Shown: positions 36,556-46,598 of the stretch, in pieces
How the letters are laid out: every line of letters starts with the position of its first letter
Position numbering within the stretch: position 1 is the first letter of the stretch
Assembly (NCBI GenBank): GCA_946480785.1
Contig: CAMLLD010000003.1
Coordinates: 1 to 64,000, forward strand
Direction of reading: 5' to 3'
Source: an uncultured Blastocatellia bacterium
GTDB taxonomy: Bacteria > Acidobacteriota > Blastocatellia > Pyrinomonadales > Pyrinomonadaceae
Length of the DNA: 64,000 nucleotides
Program-made: the position numbers and the translations under genes
The notes under the pieces: model-generated
The model's input: only the letters and a program-made list of their open reading frames with translations
Told to the model about the DNA's origin: nothing
Database searches by the model: none

Positions 36556-36996
36556 TCAGCGGATACCAAACACAAAGATGTACAGCAGCGGACGCACGAT
36601 GAAGGCGACCGGAATGGCGACGAGCATGAGCAGGAGCGAGGTGCGCCACGACTTGCGCGCGGCTTGGTAGTCGGCATCGTTCGTCAACAGGTTGTTGAAT
36701 TTCAACTGCCAGCGAATCGCCAAAACGATTACGACGATCGCGACGATGACGAAGCCGAGCTCGACGAGTGGGAGGAACGGGATAAAACTGAGACCGAGGA
36801 ACACCCACATCGCGATAGTTGCGGTGCGCAGAAAGCTCGCGTCACTGACGGCCTGATTCGCCTTCTGCTGGCGGTCGGCAATCAACTGGGCCACACCGGG
36901 ATCGACCGGCACCGAGCAGTAGCGACACTCGGTCATCTGGTCGTTAATCATCTCGTTGCAATTCGGACAACGAAAGGTGCGAGGGCTAAAACTCAT
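36556..36996 (-). CDS. Zinc-ribbon membrane protein of unknown function
   Basis: 146 residues. N-terminal zinc ribbon FRCPNCNEMINDQMTECRYC (two CxxC pairs), a short helical linker, then three hydrophobic helices (about 58-75, 78-95 and 120-140). It resembles other acidobacterial cytosolic-ribbon membrane proteins without known function. Convergent with the GntR gene (9 bp apart). Confidence 0.8.
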   Translation of the reverse strand: MSFSPRTFRCPNCNEMINDQMTECRYCSVPVDPGVAQLIADRQQKANQAVSDASFLRTATIAMWVFLGLSFIPFLPLVELGFVIVAIVVIVLAIRWQLKFNNLLTNDADYQAARKSWRTSLLLMLVAIPVAFIVRPLLYIFVFGIR

Positions 36997-37236
36997 CGGC
37001 TGCCTCCTGCGGGGTTAGAGAAAACTGCGAGCGGCCGTAGTTATAACATCCATTGGTGGGTTCAGTCATAAGTGAATCGGCCGTCGTTTCGGTACGAAAA
37101 ACCTTGCGCTCAGGGAAACCCTGATCTAGACTGCGACTTCCTTGCACTAGCGCCTAAACGGGGTTCCACATCGGGCGCATCGTCTCAAGTAACCGCGCCT
37201 TGTTCGCCCCATTTACGATTCGTTACCGAACGGCTG

Positions 37237-38187
37237 ATGAGAGAAGCTCGTCCTTACAAGCTTATTCTTCTCGCAATACTCGCTGTCTCCAACGTTGCAG
37301 CCATCGGATACCTCTGGTTGCGAAACCGATCTCGCGTTAACGATATGCCGGCAAGCGCCGCGCGTTTGCCGCCGATTGAACTCGTCGACGACAAAGGAAC
37401 TCGGGTGCTACTGTCCAGTTTGATCGGAACGCCGGTTCTCGTTCAGTTCGTTAATTCGGAAATCCCAACTCAGACCAATTCAATTTCCAAGTTGGTCAGC
37501 GCATTTAATCGCGGCGAAGTTCATCTCGTCTTGATAACGCCGAACTCGGGCGAACTTCGGAGGTTGTTGCCAGATCTGCCGGACGAGGTCTTCGTCGTTC
37601 AGAATAACTATGCGGAATTGAAGAAAACTTTTGGGGTCCCTGATTGCTGCGAACGAAGGTTCATTTATGACAGCGAAGGCGGCTTAAGCTATCGCGATTA
37701 TTATCGTGAAGCGGATTTGACGCCGCGTCTTAATCTCCTCGCTCATAAAACACTGCCACCGGTTTCTACCGTCCTCACTGATGCCTTGCAATCGTGTCGG
37801 ACAGGTCCACTTGCTGCGTTACGAGAAGAAACGCGGAATGAGACCTCGCGTAGAGCGATGGTGATGCTATTTACATCCGTCTCTTCAACATGTCCGTCGG
37901 GAGAGCTTCTCAGAATGGCGGCGCGCCAGGTGAAACAGAAAAGCGCTGATCTTCTAATAATCGTTCCAAAGGAGTACTCGGATTCGGATTGTGAGAACCT
38001 AAAGACAAACTTCAAGCTAAACGCAAGCGTCACGCGGTTCGATTCCGAGCTGTCAGAAAAGTGGAGTACGTTGGTGCGCCAGTACGGTGAGGCGAAGATC
38101 AACGGAACTGTCGTGCTGGTTGAGCGGGGCTCTGTTTCGCTTGTTACTGATCAATCGCAGGTGGAGCACGAACTGGCTCGATTCTAA
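37237..38187 (+). CDS. Membrane-anchored thioredoxin-fold (redoxin-like) protein
   Basis: 316 residues from ATG 37237; an earlier in-frame ATG at 37072 would put 55 unstructured residues in front of the membrane helix, so the later start is preferred. Helix at about 8-25 (LILLAILAVSNVAAIGYLWL), then a domain opening LPPIELVDDKGTRVLLSSL with VLVQFVNSEIPT, as in peroxiredoxin/TlpA folds but without a CxxC; a second similar domain seems to follow (AMVMLFTSVSSTCPSGELL). It starts the AT-richer cassette, 13 bp before the propeller gene. Confidence 0.7.
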   Translation: MREARPYKLILLAILAVSNVAAIGYLWLRNRSRVNDMPASAARLPPIELVDDKGTRVLLSSLIGTPVLVQFVNSEIPTQTNSISKLVSAFNRGEVHLVLITPNSGELRRLLPDLPDEVFVVQNNYAELKKTFGVPDCCERRFIYDSEGGLSYRDYYREADLTPRLNLLAHKTLPPVSTVLTDALQSCRTGPLAALREETRNETSRRAMVMLFTSVSSTCPSGELLRMAARQVKQKSADLLIIVPKEYSDSDCENLKTNFKLNASVTRFDSELSEKWSTLVRQYGEAKINGTVVLVERGSVSLVTDQSQVEHELARF

Positions 38188-38200
38188 TTGGATTGCAACA

Positions 38201-39289
38201 GTGATCAGACTGATTACAATCTGTTTCTTCATTGTCCTCGCATATGGCCCATGTGCGCTCAGAGGTGAGCACGCGCTGCCCAAAGCGACGAGCACGAACG
38301 CTTTTCCAGAGTTAATGGTCAAGCAGCAGTTACAACAATCTATTGGAAGAGACAAGGGAAACAAGGTCGTAAACATCGCGCCATTTCGCAAGTTGAATAA
38401 TCGACAAGCCGGGATCGTTTTTCCGGCAAGCGTCTGTTATTCGGATTCAGGCGGTTTGTACATTTCCGATAATAATGGTCAGAAGATTCAATACTGGCCC
38501 TCTGATTCAACAATCGCAAAGGTTCTCACGACCGACGCAAGCAACGGAGAGTTGAAGTTTCCTAATACCATACGGTGGTCGTCGAATCGGATTCTTGTCT
38601 CAGACAACGACGGGATCAAAACGTTTTCTCCTGAAGGTCATCTGGAAAGGTTGACCAGATCTTATTTTGGTATCTCATCGTTCGCTGTCACTGACAAAGG
38701 AACAATACTCGCCAACACGCTGATCAGAAATCCCGCTGATGATGATCCCTTGATCGTCGAAATTGAGCCGAGCGGCAAACAGCTCAGAGGTTTCGGCGTG
38801 AGGCGTAACGTCGCAGGTCATAACGGAGCGGAAGACGTCGCCTTCTTAGCCGTTTCGAAGACACTGCTGTTTGCAGCTTTCAAACACCATCCGACGGTCG
38901 AAATCTACGACCTCGAGTTCGGCCAATTAATTCAACGGCTGACAATCGATCATCCAGTATTCCGTGATTTGCAGCAGGAGTTGAGGAGCGCAAATGCTTC
39001 AGAAGGCGAACAGCACGATCGAGTTTTTATACCGCGGTATTTGGCCGGAATTCGAGTTGTAGATAACCGTATCTTCTTGTGCTTGCATCTTCCAGAACCT
39101 GAAATCTGGGAGGTCGATCGGCAGGGAAACCCACTGGCCCAGTTCCGGATAACTGGTCTGCCGCCTGCTGTGGACGTCTTCGGCTTCGATGTGCGTCTCG
39201 ACAACGGAAGCTTATTGTTCGCGGTGGGGACCATCGACCAACAATGGAACGCCACCGTTTCCGAAACGAAAATCTCACCTAACTTATAA
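38201..39289 (+). CDS. Exported six-bladed beta-propeller-like protein
   Basis: 362 residues from GTG 38201, placed 13 bp after the preceding stop; the frame is open further upstream but only inside the previous gene. Signal peptide at about 1-22 (LITICFFIVLAYGPCALRG). Repeating strand patterns such as GGLYISDNNGQKIQYW, NRILVSDNDGIKTFSPEG and PEIWEVDRQGNPLAQFRITG fit NHL-like blades. Similar propellers sit beside small exported peptides in Bacteroidetes NVEALA loci; the parallel is an inference. Confidence 0.72.
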   Translation: MIRLITICFFIVLAYGPCALRGEHALPKATSTNAFPELMVKQQLQQSIGRDKGNKVVNIAPFRKLNNRQAGIVFPASVCYSDSGGLYISDNNGQKIQYWPSDSTIAKVLTTDASNGELKFPNTIRWSSNRILVSDNDGIKTFSPEGHLERLTRSYFGISSFAVTDKGTILANTLIRNPADDDPLIVEIEPSGKQLRGFGVRRNVAGHNGAEDVAFLAVSKTLLFAAFKHHPTVEIYDLEFGQLIQRLTIDHPVFRDLQQELRSANASEGEQHDRVFIPRYLAGIRVVDNRIFLCLHLPEPEIWEVDRQGNPLAQFRITGLPPAVDVFGFDVRLDNGSLLFAVGTIDQQWNATVSETKISPNL

Positions 39290-39300
39290 AGGAGCTGACT

Positions 39301-39555
39301 ATGACAAAGAAAATCGACTTTGCACTTGCGGTAATGGTCCTTCTCTTATCGCTTCTTTCCTCAACCATCCTCACGGAGAGGAGGGTCATGGCAGACGACT
39401 TTGTAATCGAGGGTGATCTCGCGTGCACGACCATTAGTGGCTGTTGCGGGTCCGCGACTTGTGGCGGTCCCGGATCAGTTAATGGCTGCACCCTCACTTG
39501 TTCAGGTGGAGGCACAATCACCTGCGCGAAGGTTGTAAATGGCACTTGCCAGTGA
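39301..39555 (+). CDS. Small exported cysteine-rich peptide
   Basis: 84 residues. A hydrophobic signal (about 8-24) ends in a good signal-peptidase site V-M-A at 29-31. The predicted 53-residue mature peptide begins DDFVIEGDLAC and contains eight cysteines (ACTTISGCCGSATCGG, then NGCTLTCSGGG, TITC, GTC), with abundant Gly/Ser/Thr. Eight Cys suggests four disulfides or metal/lanthionine-type linkage. GGAG lies 7-10 bases before the ATG. Adjacent thioredoxin-fold and propeller genes are 11-13 bp apart, so the peptide is probably the product around which the cassette is built. No named family recognised. Confidence 0.75.
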   Translation: MTKKIDFALAVMVLLLSLLSSTILTERRVMADDFVIEGDLACTTISGCCGSATCGGPGSVNGCTLTCSGGGTITCAKVVNGTCQ

Positions 39556-39596
39556 GTTAGCGCACACTTAGAGCAGTTTTCGTCAGGAACGCAAGC

Positions 39597-41411
39597 ATGA
39601 GTTCCCATAACTTGATGCGCATCTGCGCAGGCGTAGCAGTTTGGCTGGTAGCGTCGCTTATCGTCGCCAAGTCTCAAGCGCCGGTAGCGCAAAATCCGTC
39701 CAGGACATCGGCGACTCCGTCAGACCTGGTCGTGAAGGTGTCCAGATGGACCAGCTTATTAGATCAACAAACGATTGATGCTCGTTCTCTGTCAGACGAG
39801 ATACGACCGGACGCAATGGTCTCGATCGCTGATGCCTACTGGGAACTCTCACCAGACAAATCCAAAGAGTTATTTGTTGCGGCGTTGGACTCAGCTTTTT
39901 CGATCGAAAAAGAAAACCTCCGACAACTCGCTCTGAACCGCATTATCTCTGCGGCAGCGAAACGAGATCCACAGCTTGCGAAAACTTTAACGCGGTCTTT
40001 GCTGGATAAAGACAGTGGTCCAAAGCACGCAATCGCCGTCGCGGTTGAACTGCTGAATTCAGATACGCAAACAGCAGAGGCCATAGCTTTGTCGTCCGTC
40101 GCCTTCGGTCCATCTTTCGATTCCGCATGGCTGATTTTTCAGCTGCAAAAACGCGATGCCGCGGCTGCCGATCGTGTTTACAGTGCCTATCTAAACAGCC
40201 CGAACTCCCGAACGCTGCCTAAACTTCTTTGGCTGGCCGGGTACCCGTTTGGATATGGAGAAGCGTTCGGCGGTGCGATGGATCCGGTTCAGTTAACCGG
40301 CATGTCTGGTTTTCGAGTTGATATCTTAACGCCGAATCGCGATCTCGCCATCGCCTTTTTGAACGCGGCCGATCAAGCGATCGCTGCGGCAATGAATTCT
40401 CTAAACGGCGCGACGCCGGAACAGGTTCAAGCGGTGAACAGTTTGGTCTTCTTTACCGTGACGTACGCACTACCTGAAGTTCAAAAGTATCGGCCGGACC
40501 TGTTTGCCCGCTGGTCTTCACTAGAAGTTGAGTGTTCGCAAGCCATCAATCCCGATCATCGCCTCGCGATCGCGAACAAACTACGAGCCATTCTCGCTGA
40601 TAGAGACCGCGCTCGAAGTACCGATCCTGGTTCTTCAGTAGAAGAGAGTCTGGAAAAGGCTGAGCAATTAACGGGTTCGTGTCAACGCGACGCCATTTAC
40701 GCAAAAGCATCGCTTGATCTGTCTTACAAGATGGATTTCAAAAGGGCGAGCTCCGTCGCCGACAAGATCAGCGGCCTCGAGCTTCGCAACGATGTCATTC
40801 AGTTTATCTATTACGATATGGCAGCGGCCGGCGCTTCGGCAAAGTCGTCAATCACGATCGATGAAGCACTGAAATATGCAAACCGAGTAGAAGCGCCGGA
40901 GCACCGCGCTCTGCTCTTTTTGAGACTCGCCGCTCAACTATACAAAGGCGGCAAAGAAGAAACCGGTAAGCAACTCATTCTGGAGGCAATCAACTTGTCG
41001 GAACGCGTGACGGATCCATCGGCGCGCGCGGCTGTCCTCGTTGCGATAGAAAAACAGCTATCGGAATCTGACTTTGAAGATCGCTTCAGGGCGTTGAAGA
41101 ATGCCGTCGCGGTATTGAATCGCAATAAGCAGACGCGGATCGATCAGCTTTCGGTGTGGCGCCGAGTGGATCTCGGTTGTGAACAGAAGGGAGTCGTCTG
41201 GCACGGCGGACGCGTAGCAAACCTCAGCTTGACTGATGGCCTTGTGAGATTTTCGCAGAGTCGTGAGGATGAGGCGCTTCAGTTAGTCCTGGAACTCGAT
41301 CCCGGCGTGAACCGCATTAGAGCGGTTGCAGCGGTGGCCGGCTCAGCGATCAAGAAAATCAAAGCTGAAGAAGGTTCGAAGCGGAATACAGCGGAAGCAA
41401 AACCGAAGTAG
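39597..41411 (+). CDS. Exported alpha-helical repeat protein of unknown function
   Basis: 604 residues with a signal peptide (about 8-28, VAVWLVASLIVAKSQA). The rest is almost wholly helical with repeated motifs of the type A-M-V-S-I-A-D-A-Y-W-E-L and ELRNDVIQFIYYDMA, like a TPR/HEAT superhelix. No catalytic motif visible. It lies 41 bp after the Cys-rich peptide gene and shares its lower GC content, so it is probably the fourth member of the cassette, possibly a scaffold. Confidence 0.75.
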   Translation: MSSHNLMRICAGVAVWLVASLIVAKSQAPVAQNPSRTSATPSDLVVKVSRWTSLLDQQTIDARSLSDEIRPDAMVSIADAYWELSPDKSKELFVAALDSAFSIEKENLRQLALNRIISAAAKRDPQLAKTLTRSLLDKDSGPKHAIAVAVELLNSDTQTAEAIALSSVAFGPSFDSAWLIFQLQKRDAAAADRVYSAYLNSPNSRTLPKLLWLAGYPFGYGEAFGGAMDPVQLTGMSGFRVDILTPNRDLAIAFLNAADQAIAAAMNSLNGATPEQVQAVNSLVFFTVTYALPEVQKYRPDLFARWSSLEVECSQAINPDHRLAIANKLRAILADRDRARSTDPGSSVEESLEKAEQLTGSCQRDAIYAKASLDLSYKMDFKRASSVADKISGLELRNDVIQFIYYDMAAAGASAKSSITIDEALKYANRVEAPEHRALLFLRLAAQLYKGGKEETGKQLILEAINLSERVTDPSARAAVLVAIEKQLSESDFEDRFRALKNAVAVLNRNKQTRIDQLSVWRRVDLGCEQKGVVWHGGRVANLSLTDGLVRFSQSREDEALQLVLELDPGVNRIRAVAAVAGSAIKKIKAEEGSKRNTAEAKPK

Positions 41412-41460
41412 GTTCTCGATCAGATTCAGCGATTACCTCACCAACTCCCGCGGCCGATCC

Positions 41461-41736
41461 TTATCCAACCAACTCGCGCAGCCGATCCTTTATTACAACA
41501 TCCTTCGGCGTCTTTGCGCCGCCATTGAGCCACTCATGCAGCTTCTTCACGGTGAGCGTATGCGTCACGGCTGTCCTGATTTCAATATCCAACTGGCTTA
41601 ACGCGCCCGGTTCGCAGTCGTGTTCGCGGAACGCGCGGATCGCGAGCGCCGCCGCTTCATACATACTCGCGGCTTCAACCTCAACCTGGTGCCGGATACC
41701 CGACAGATCGAGATAGGAGACGACGCATTTGGCCAT
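41461..41736 (-). CDS. Small conserved hypothetical protein
   Basis: 91 residues from ATG 41736 (a GTG three codons upstream is also open). Compact alpha/beta sequence: CVVSYLDLSGIRHQVEVEA, then a helix AASMYEAAALAIRAFREHD, and a C-terminal basic part HTLTVKKLHEWLNGG. Codon use fits the host. Function unknown. Confidence 0.7.
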   Translation of the reverse strand: MAKCVVSYLDLSGIRHQVEVEAASMYEAAALAIRAFREHDCEPGALSQLDIEIRTAVTHTLTVKKLHEWLNGGAKTPKDVVIKDRLRELVG

Positions 41737-42134
41737 GCCCCGCACTCTAGCAATCAGATTTTCGTTTTGGAATCAATGAAGTCTTGCAACTGCAAAGCAG
41801 TGTTTTGAAAATCCTACTTATCCCGCGCGAAATCTTTTTTGCTTTCCGCGAGAAAATGATTAATTGGCGACGCTCGATGTTTATCCGTCGGCGAGCGATG
41901 GTTATCGGGCGGGAAAACTTAACTGCACTTGCTGCGGGGATAAATAGGATCCCTGGAAAGTCATACTGATATCGGCCTGCACAACCAGGAACAGCAAATC
42001 CTAAACAGGATCTCCTGGCCGCAATGTGCAATTTCAGCGCCGATAATCATCGGCCGGCGCAGTGCAGACAAAACTTGGTCCAAGATCAAAGTGATCCGCC
42101 GAGTTGCAAACATCGAACGGCTTACGATGTTAAA
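41737..42134. other. Intergenic region, no gene seen
   Basis: About 400 bp, AT-richer than its surroundings. Frames here have no ribosome-binding site or protein-like composition. A small stem GCCGAT-N4-ATCGGC lies at 42039-42054 without a T-run. Otherwise nothing supportable. Confidence 0.5.
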
Positions 42135-42722
42135 TCACTTCGTTAATTTAAATGAGTCGAAGAACCTCTTTGAAGCTGTCTCGAAGAGTTCAGTGCGATC
42201 GGCTGGGTTCGTTGATGGTTTGCCATCGCGGAACGCAACATCCGGGTGTGCGGTGAGTATGATGTGGTAGAGACGTCCCTTAGCGTAAAAGAATCTTCCC
42301 TTCAAGATTAGGCCATAACGATCCACCAGCACTTCTTTGCCGACGATTCCATCAAACGTTACGTCGTTTTCACTTAGCATAGTGCCCTTGGCCGCGGTAC
42401 GGTCACGAGTTTCAGCAAGTGCTATCTTGTTTTCCGCCGGGGTTTTCGGAAACGTTGAAACGTCGGCATAGGAAATATAATAGAGAAACTGATCTGTTTT
42501 AAGGACGAAGAAATGCGTCTTGAGTGGACCGGCGGTCGAGCCAATGGTGCCGATGTCTTCCTTTGGAATGCCTGGAAGGTGAACGGTGAATTGACCCTCA
42601 GCGGAGCTGAATTGCTTCCACCCACTCGTTTCGTCTTCCTTCACCGGCACTGGTTGCTTTTGAGCCACCGCGGCGCCGCAAATGAGCGCGACTAGCAGGA
42701 TAACGCTGGATCTAAATCTCAT
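42135..42722 (-). CDS. Exported protein of unknown function
   Basis: 195 residues with a signal peptide (ILLVALICGAAVAQ, cleavage near 20). The mature domain opens W-K-Q-F-S-S-A-E-G-Q-F-T-V-H-L-P-G-I-P, a pattern seen in small secreted domains that begin with a 'SxEGxFxVxxPG' strand, and ends FFDSFKL, typical of this uncharacterised periplasmic family. No enzymatic motif. Stands alone on the minus strand. Confidence 0.8.
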   Translation of the reverse strand: MRFRSSVILLVALICGAAVAQKQPVPVKEDETSGWKQFSSAEGQFTVHLPGIPKEDIGTIGSTAGPLKTHFFVLKTDQFLYYISYADVSTFPKTPAENKIALAETRDRTAAKGTMLSENDVTFDGIVGKEVLVDRYGLILKGRFFYAKGRLYHIILTAHPDVAFRDGKPSTNPADRTELFETASKRFFDSFKLTK

Positions 42723-42792
42723 TGATTCCTCGGACTAGCCACGCCGTGGTGGTGAAGAAACTGAGGCTGTGCCAGACGCCGGCCTTTGGTAT

Positions 42793-42930
42793 CTAGACCA
42801 TAAAATCGAGTGTGTTTCGTTGAGGCCGGATATTCTTGTCGTAAACGAAATTGTAACCACAGATGCATACAAACGTCGCGATCAAAACAAGTATCACGGC
42901 AACGATTTTGACTGTGCGGAGAGGCATCAT
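42793..42930 (-). CDS. Possible 45-aa single-pass membrane protein
   Basis: ATG at 42928-42930, stop TAG at 42793-42795. The product starts MMPLRTVKIVAVILVLIATF, has one hydrophobic helix (about 8-26) containing two Cys, and a polar tail. Located between tRNA-Leu and the exported protein gene. Composition is convincing for a small membrane protein, but there is no comparative support. Confidence 0.4.
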   Translation of the reverse strand: MMPLRTVKIVAVILVLIATFVCICGYNFVYDKNIRPQRNTLDFMV

Positions 42931-43055
42931 GGCGGCCAGTGTATAATTCCCTCGCCACAACTTCAATTCCGAATCTCAGCCTCCATTTGTTAGTGCCGGA
43001 ATTACGCGCTAGACTGCGTTTCGCGGCATACGACCAGAGCCGTAATCCTTTAGTT

Positions 43056-43140
<85 letters not shown>

Positions 43141-43164
43141 AGTAGAAAGTATTGAAGCGAAAAC

Positions 43165-44541
43165 ATGAAAACAGAGTTAACTGACGTCTCCCCAACACGC
43201 AAAGAGATCCGCATCGAGATCGAGCCGGCGGTCGTGCGCAGCACTTACGATCGCATCAGCGATGAGTACGGCAAGGCAGCGAAGGTCCCCGGCTTCAGAC
43301 CCGGACACGCCCCGCGCTCCGTCATTCGCACGCGCTACAAAAATGAGATCCGCACCGAGGTCCTGCGCGAACTCCTGCCCGAAGCCGTGAACAACGCCAT
43401 CGGCGAACACTCGCTCGCCGCCATCGGCGAACCCAACGTCGAACTCGACAACACCGAAGCACTTGAACATCTCGGCGATGGCCCGCTGACAGTTAAGGTC
43501 GGCGTCGAGGTCCTGCCCGAGATCAAACTCGAGAACTATAAAGGACTCGAAGCACAACGCAGCGTTCGTCCCGTCACTGACGAAGACATCAACCAGACGA
43601 TCGAAAACCTGCGCAACGCTTCCGCGGCGTTAGTGCCAGTCGAAGATCGCGGCGCTGAACTCGGCGACACAGTCACCATCAACGCGCGCGGCAACTTCGT
43701 CGAGGAGCCGGAAGAGGAAGAGATCAAGGTCGATGACGTGGAAGTGGTGCTCGGTGGACCAGGCGTGCAACAGGAATTTACCGACAACCTGCTCGGCGTC
43801 AAACCCGATGATAAGAAGACTTTCGAAGTCGAGTATCCCGCAGACTTCACTTCCCCAGGTCTCGCCGGCAAGAAACTGAAATACGAAGCCGACGTCACCG
43901 CAGTGCGTCGCAAAGAATTGCCGGAAGCAGACGACGAATGGGTCAAGAGTCTCGGCTACGACTCTGATACCCTCGCGACGCTCAGAGCGAAGATTCGCCA
44001 CGATCTCGAACTGCACGCGAAACACGAGTCCGACAACAAACTGCAAGCGGCGCTCGTGCGCAAACTAGTCGCCGCGCATGAGTTCGAAGCGCCGCAGAGT
44101 TTCGTCGAACAACAACTCAACCAGCGTCTGCAGACCGTAGTGCGCGACATGATGAACCGCGGCTTCGATCCACGCAACGAAAACATCAACTGGGACGGCG
44201 CGCGTGAAGAGTTGAAGGCGCAAGCTGAAGAAGATGTGCGCGCGACGATGCTGCTGGATCAGATCGCCGAAGCCGAAAATATCACGGTCTCAGACGAAGA
44301 AGTGGAAGCAGAGATCGAGCGGATCGCAACTGCCTCGCAACAGTCAGTAGAGCAAGTGCGGGCTGCCTTGACAAAGAGTGGAGGCGAACGTAGCATCGCG
44401 CACAGATTGCGCAATCGTAAAGCGCTCGATCTTCTAATTGAAAACGCGAACATCACAGACACTGAGTGGACTGAACCAAAGGACGCTGAGGCAGAGCAGA
44501 GTGACGAGTCATCGTCAAAGAGTGACGAGGCTTCGGCATAA
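43165..44541 (+). CDS. tig: Trigger factor
   Basis: 458 residues. Ribosome-binding N domain with the signature [14 protein letters not shown] near residue 40, a PPIase-like domain (about 155-250, [15 protein letters not shown]) and a helical C domain, ending with an acidic/serine tail. It shields nascent chains at the ribosome exit. It heads the tig-clpP-clpX-lon series, a widely conserved order. Confidence 0.96.
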   Translation: MKTELTDVSPTRKEIRIEIEPAVVRSTYDRISDEYGKAAKVPGFRPGHAPRSVIRTRYKNEIRTEVLRELLPEAVNNAIGEHSLAAIGEPNVELDNTEALEHLGDGPLTVKVGVEVLPEIKLENYKGLEAQRSVRPVTDEDINQTIENLRNASAALVPVEDRGAELGDTVTINARGNFVEEPEEEEIKVDDVEVVLGGPGVQQEFTDNLLGVKPDDKKTFEVEYPADFTSPGLAGKKLKYEADVTAVRRKELPEADDEWVKSLGYDSDTLATLRAKIRHDLELHAKHESDNKLQAALVRKLVAAHEFEAPQSFVEQQLNQRLQTVVRDMMNRGFDPRNENINWDGAREELKAQAEEDVRATMLLDQIAEAENITVSDEEVEAEIERIATASQQSVEQVRAALTKSGGERSIAHRLRNRKALDLLIENANITDTEWTEPKDAEAEQSDESSSKSDEASA

Positions 44542-44585
44542 ACAAACCTCAGTCCTTTGTTATTAAAAGAGGTCAGAAGAATTCT

Positions 44586-45170
44586 ATGGCTTTAGTCCCC
44601 ATGGTCGTCGAGCAAACGTCACGAGGCGAACGCGCCTTCGATATTTACTCGCGACTACTGAAAGACAATATTATTTTCCTGGGTACCCCGATCGACGATC
44701 AGATCTCCAACCTAATCGTAGCCCAACTGCTCTTCCTCGAAGCGGAAGATCCCGAAAAGGACATCAACCTTTACATCAATTCACCTGGCGGTTCGATTAC
44801 GGCCGGAATGGCGATCTACGACACGATGCAATTCATCCGGCCCGACGTCACTACCATCTGCGTCGGGCAATGCGCTTCGATGGCGGCCTTACTACTCGCC
44901 GCGGGCGCTAAAGGAAAACGCTTCGCTCTTCCCAACTCTCGTATCCTCATTCACCAACCATCAGGCGGATCGCAAGGTCAGGCGACAGATATTCGCATCC
45001 AGGCTGAAGAGATCCTGCGCATGCGCGAACTCACGTCCCAGATCATCGCGAAGCACACCGGGCAAACGTACGACACGGTCGAACGCGATGTTGAGCGCGA
45101 TAAAATTATGTCTGCCATGCAAGCGAAAGAATATGGTTTAATAGACGAGGTCATCGCGCACCGGGAGTAA
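44586..45170 (+). CDS. clpP: ATP-dependent Clp protease proteolytic subunit
   Basis: 194 residues, standard. The catalytic Ser is S98 in [10 protein letters not shown] and His is H123 in ILIHQPSGG, with the Asp in the family's conserved C-terminal part. Forms a double heptameric chamber fed by ClpX, encoded next. Both flanking gaps are about 43 bp, so the run is likely co-transcribed from tig. Confidence 0.97.
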   Translation: MALVPMVVEQTSRGERAFDIYSRLLKDNIIFLGTPIDDQISNLIVAQLLFLEAEDPEKDINLYINSPGGSITAGMAIYDTMQFIRPDVTTICVGQCASMAALLLAAGAKGKRFALPNSRILIHQPSGGSQGQATDIRIQAEEILRMRELTSQIIAKHTGQTYDTVERDVERDKIMSAMQAKEYGLIDEVIAHRE

Positions 45171-45212
45171 GACCGGACCCCATTCCCCAAAGGAGCTTCC
45201 GCTAGTAAGACT

Positions 45213-46457
45213 ATGGTGAGACGAACCGATGATACTCTGCGCTGTTCATTCTGCGGTAAATCACAGAATGAAGTTAAGAAGCTCATTGCCGGTCCGACCG
45301 TTTACATCTGCAACGAGTGCATCGACATCTGCAACGAGATCATCACTGACGATCAGCAGGCAGAGTCGGTAGCTACTCGCCCGCCGTTGCCGAAGCCCAG
45401 CGAGATCAAAAATTTCTTAGACGAATACGTCATCGGCCAGGACGAAACGAAGAAGCGCCTGGCCGTCGCCGTGTATCAGCACTACAAACGCATCGAGCTC
45501 GGCCGCCGTCGTTCCGACGTCGAGATCCAGAAAGCAAACATCCTGCTGATCGGTCCGACCGGAACCGGTAAGACGTTGCTCGCGCAAACGCTCGCGCGCA
45601 TGTTGAGCGTTCCCTTCACGATCGTCGATGCCACGACGTTGACCGAAGCCGGTTACGTCGGTGAAGACGTTGAGAACATCATTCTCAAACTCCTGCAGGC
45701 CGCGAACGGCGACGTCGAACGCGCGCAACAAGGCATCATCTATATCGACGAGGTCGACAAGATCTGTCGCAAGGACGAGAACCCGTCGATCACCCGCGAC
45801 GTCTCCGGCGAAGGCGTGCAACAGGCGCTGTTGAAGATCCTCGAAGGGACAGTGGCCAACGTTCCGCCACAGGGCGGTCGCAAGCATCCGCACCAGGAAT
45901 TCTTCCCGGTCGACACGACCAACATTCTCTTCCTTTGCGGCGGCGCATTCGTCGGTCTCGAGAAAGTGATCGAGAAGCGGCTGCGTAACAAGTCACTCGG
46001 CTTTCATGCCGAGGTCAAGAGCGGCAGTCACCGTCACGCTGAAGCACTCGGCCAGGTGCAGCCCGAAGATCTCATTCGCTTCGGATTGATTCCGGAGTTT
46101 GTCGGCCGCCTGCCTGTGTGCGGCGTGCTGCACGAGCTCGATGAAGGCGCGTTGATCAAGATCCTTACCGAGCCGAAGAACGCGCTCGTCAAGCAGTATC
46201 AGAAGAAGTTTGATTTCGATAACGTCAAGTTGAAGTTCACCGAAGACGCTCTCAAGGCTGTCGCCCGACAGGCCGTCGAGAGAAAGGTCGGGGCCCGCGG
46301 CCTGATGATGATTCTCGAGGAACTGCTGCTTGATGCCATGTACACCCTGCCCTCGCAGAAACGTGTTAAGGAATTTGTCATCACGAGCGAGATGGTCGAG
46401 CGCCGCCGCGCGGTTCCGGGTGAAGGCCTCACTGGAATTGACGGCGCCGCTGCCTAA
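45213..46457 (+). CDS. clpX: ATP-dependent Clp protease ATP-binding subunit ClpX
   Basis: 414 residues. N-terminal zinc-binding domain [17 protein letters not shown] plus CNECIDIC, Walker A GPTGTGKT, Walker B IYIDEVDK, and the ClpP-contact loop region. Unfolds tagged proteins into ClpP. Confidence 0.97.
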   Translation: MVRRTDDTLRCSFCGKSQNEVKKLIAGPTVYICNECIDICNEIITDDQQAESVATRPPLPKPSEIKNFLDEYVIGQDETKKRLAVAVYQHYKRIELGRRRSDVEIQKANILLIGPTGTGKTLLAQTLARMLSVPFTIVDATTLTEAGYVGEDVENIILKLLQAANGDVERAQQGIIYIDEVDKICRKDENPSITRDVSGEGVQQALLKILEGTVANVPPQGGRKHPHQEFFPVDTTNILFLCGGAFVGLEKVIEKRLRNKSLGFHAEVKSGSHRHAEALGQVQPEDLIRFGLIPEFVGRLPVCGVLHELDEGALIKILTEPKNALVKQYQKKFDFDNVKLKFTEDALKAVARQAVERKVGARGLMMILEELLLDAMYTLPSQKRVKEFVITSEMVERRRAVPGEGLTGIDGAAA

Positions 46458-46598
46458 AACCCGTTAAATCCCATGCCCGCTCTACTTGCGCAAACGACGC
46501 TTCGCGTCAAAATGCGAAAGTAGCGCACCTGTAGGAAATGAATTACAATTAGGCCTCTTTTTACGGCAAAGGCCCCCCAGGGAAAGCTGTTTCAAACC

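Noticed and set aside
39301..39555. A lanthipeptide or other known RiPP precursor
   Set aside because: No modification enzyme gene is adjacent and the N-terminus is an ordinary signal peptide.
41747..42031. 94-codon minus-strand frame
   Set aside because: No ribosome site; Arg/Ile/Cys-rich and unlike a folded protein.
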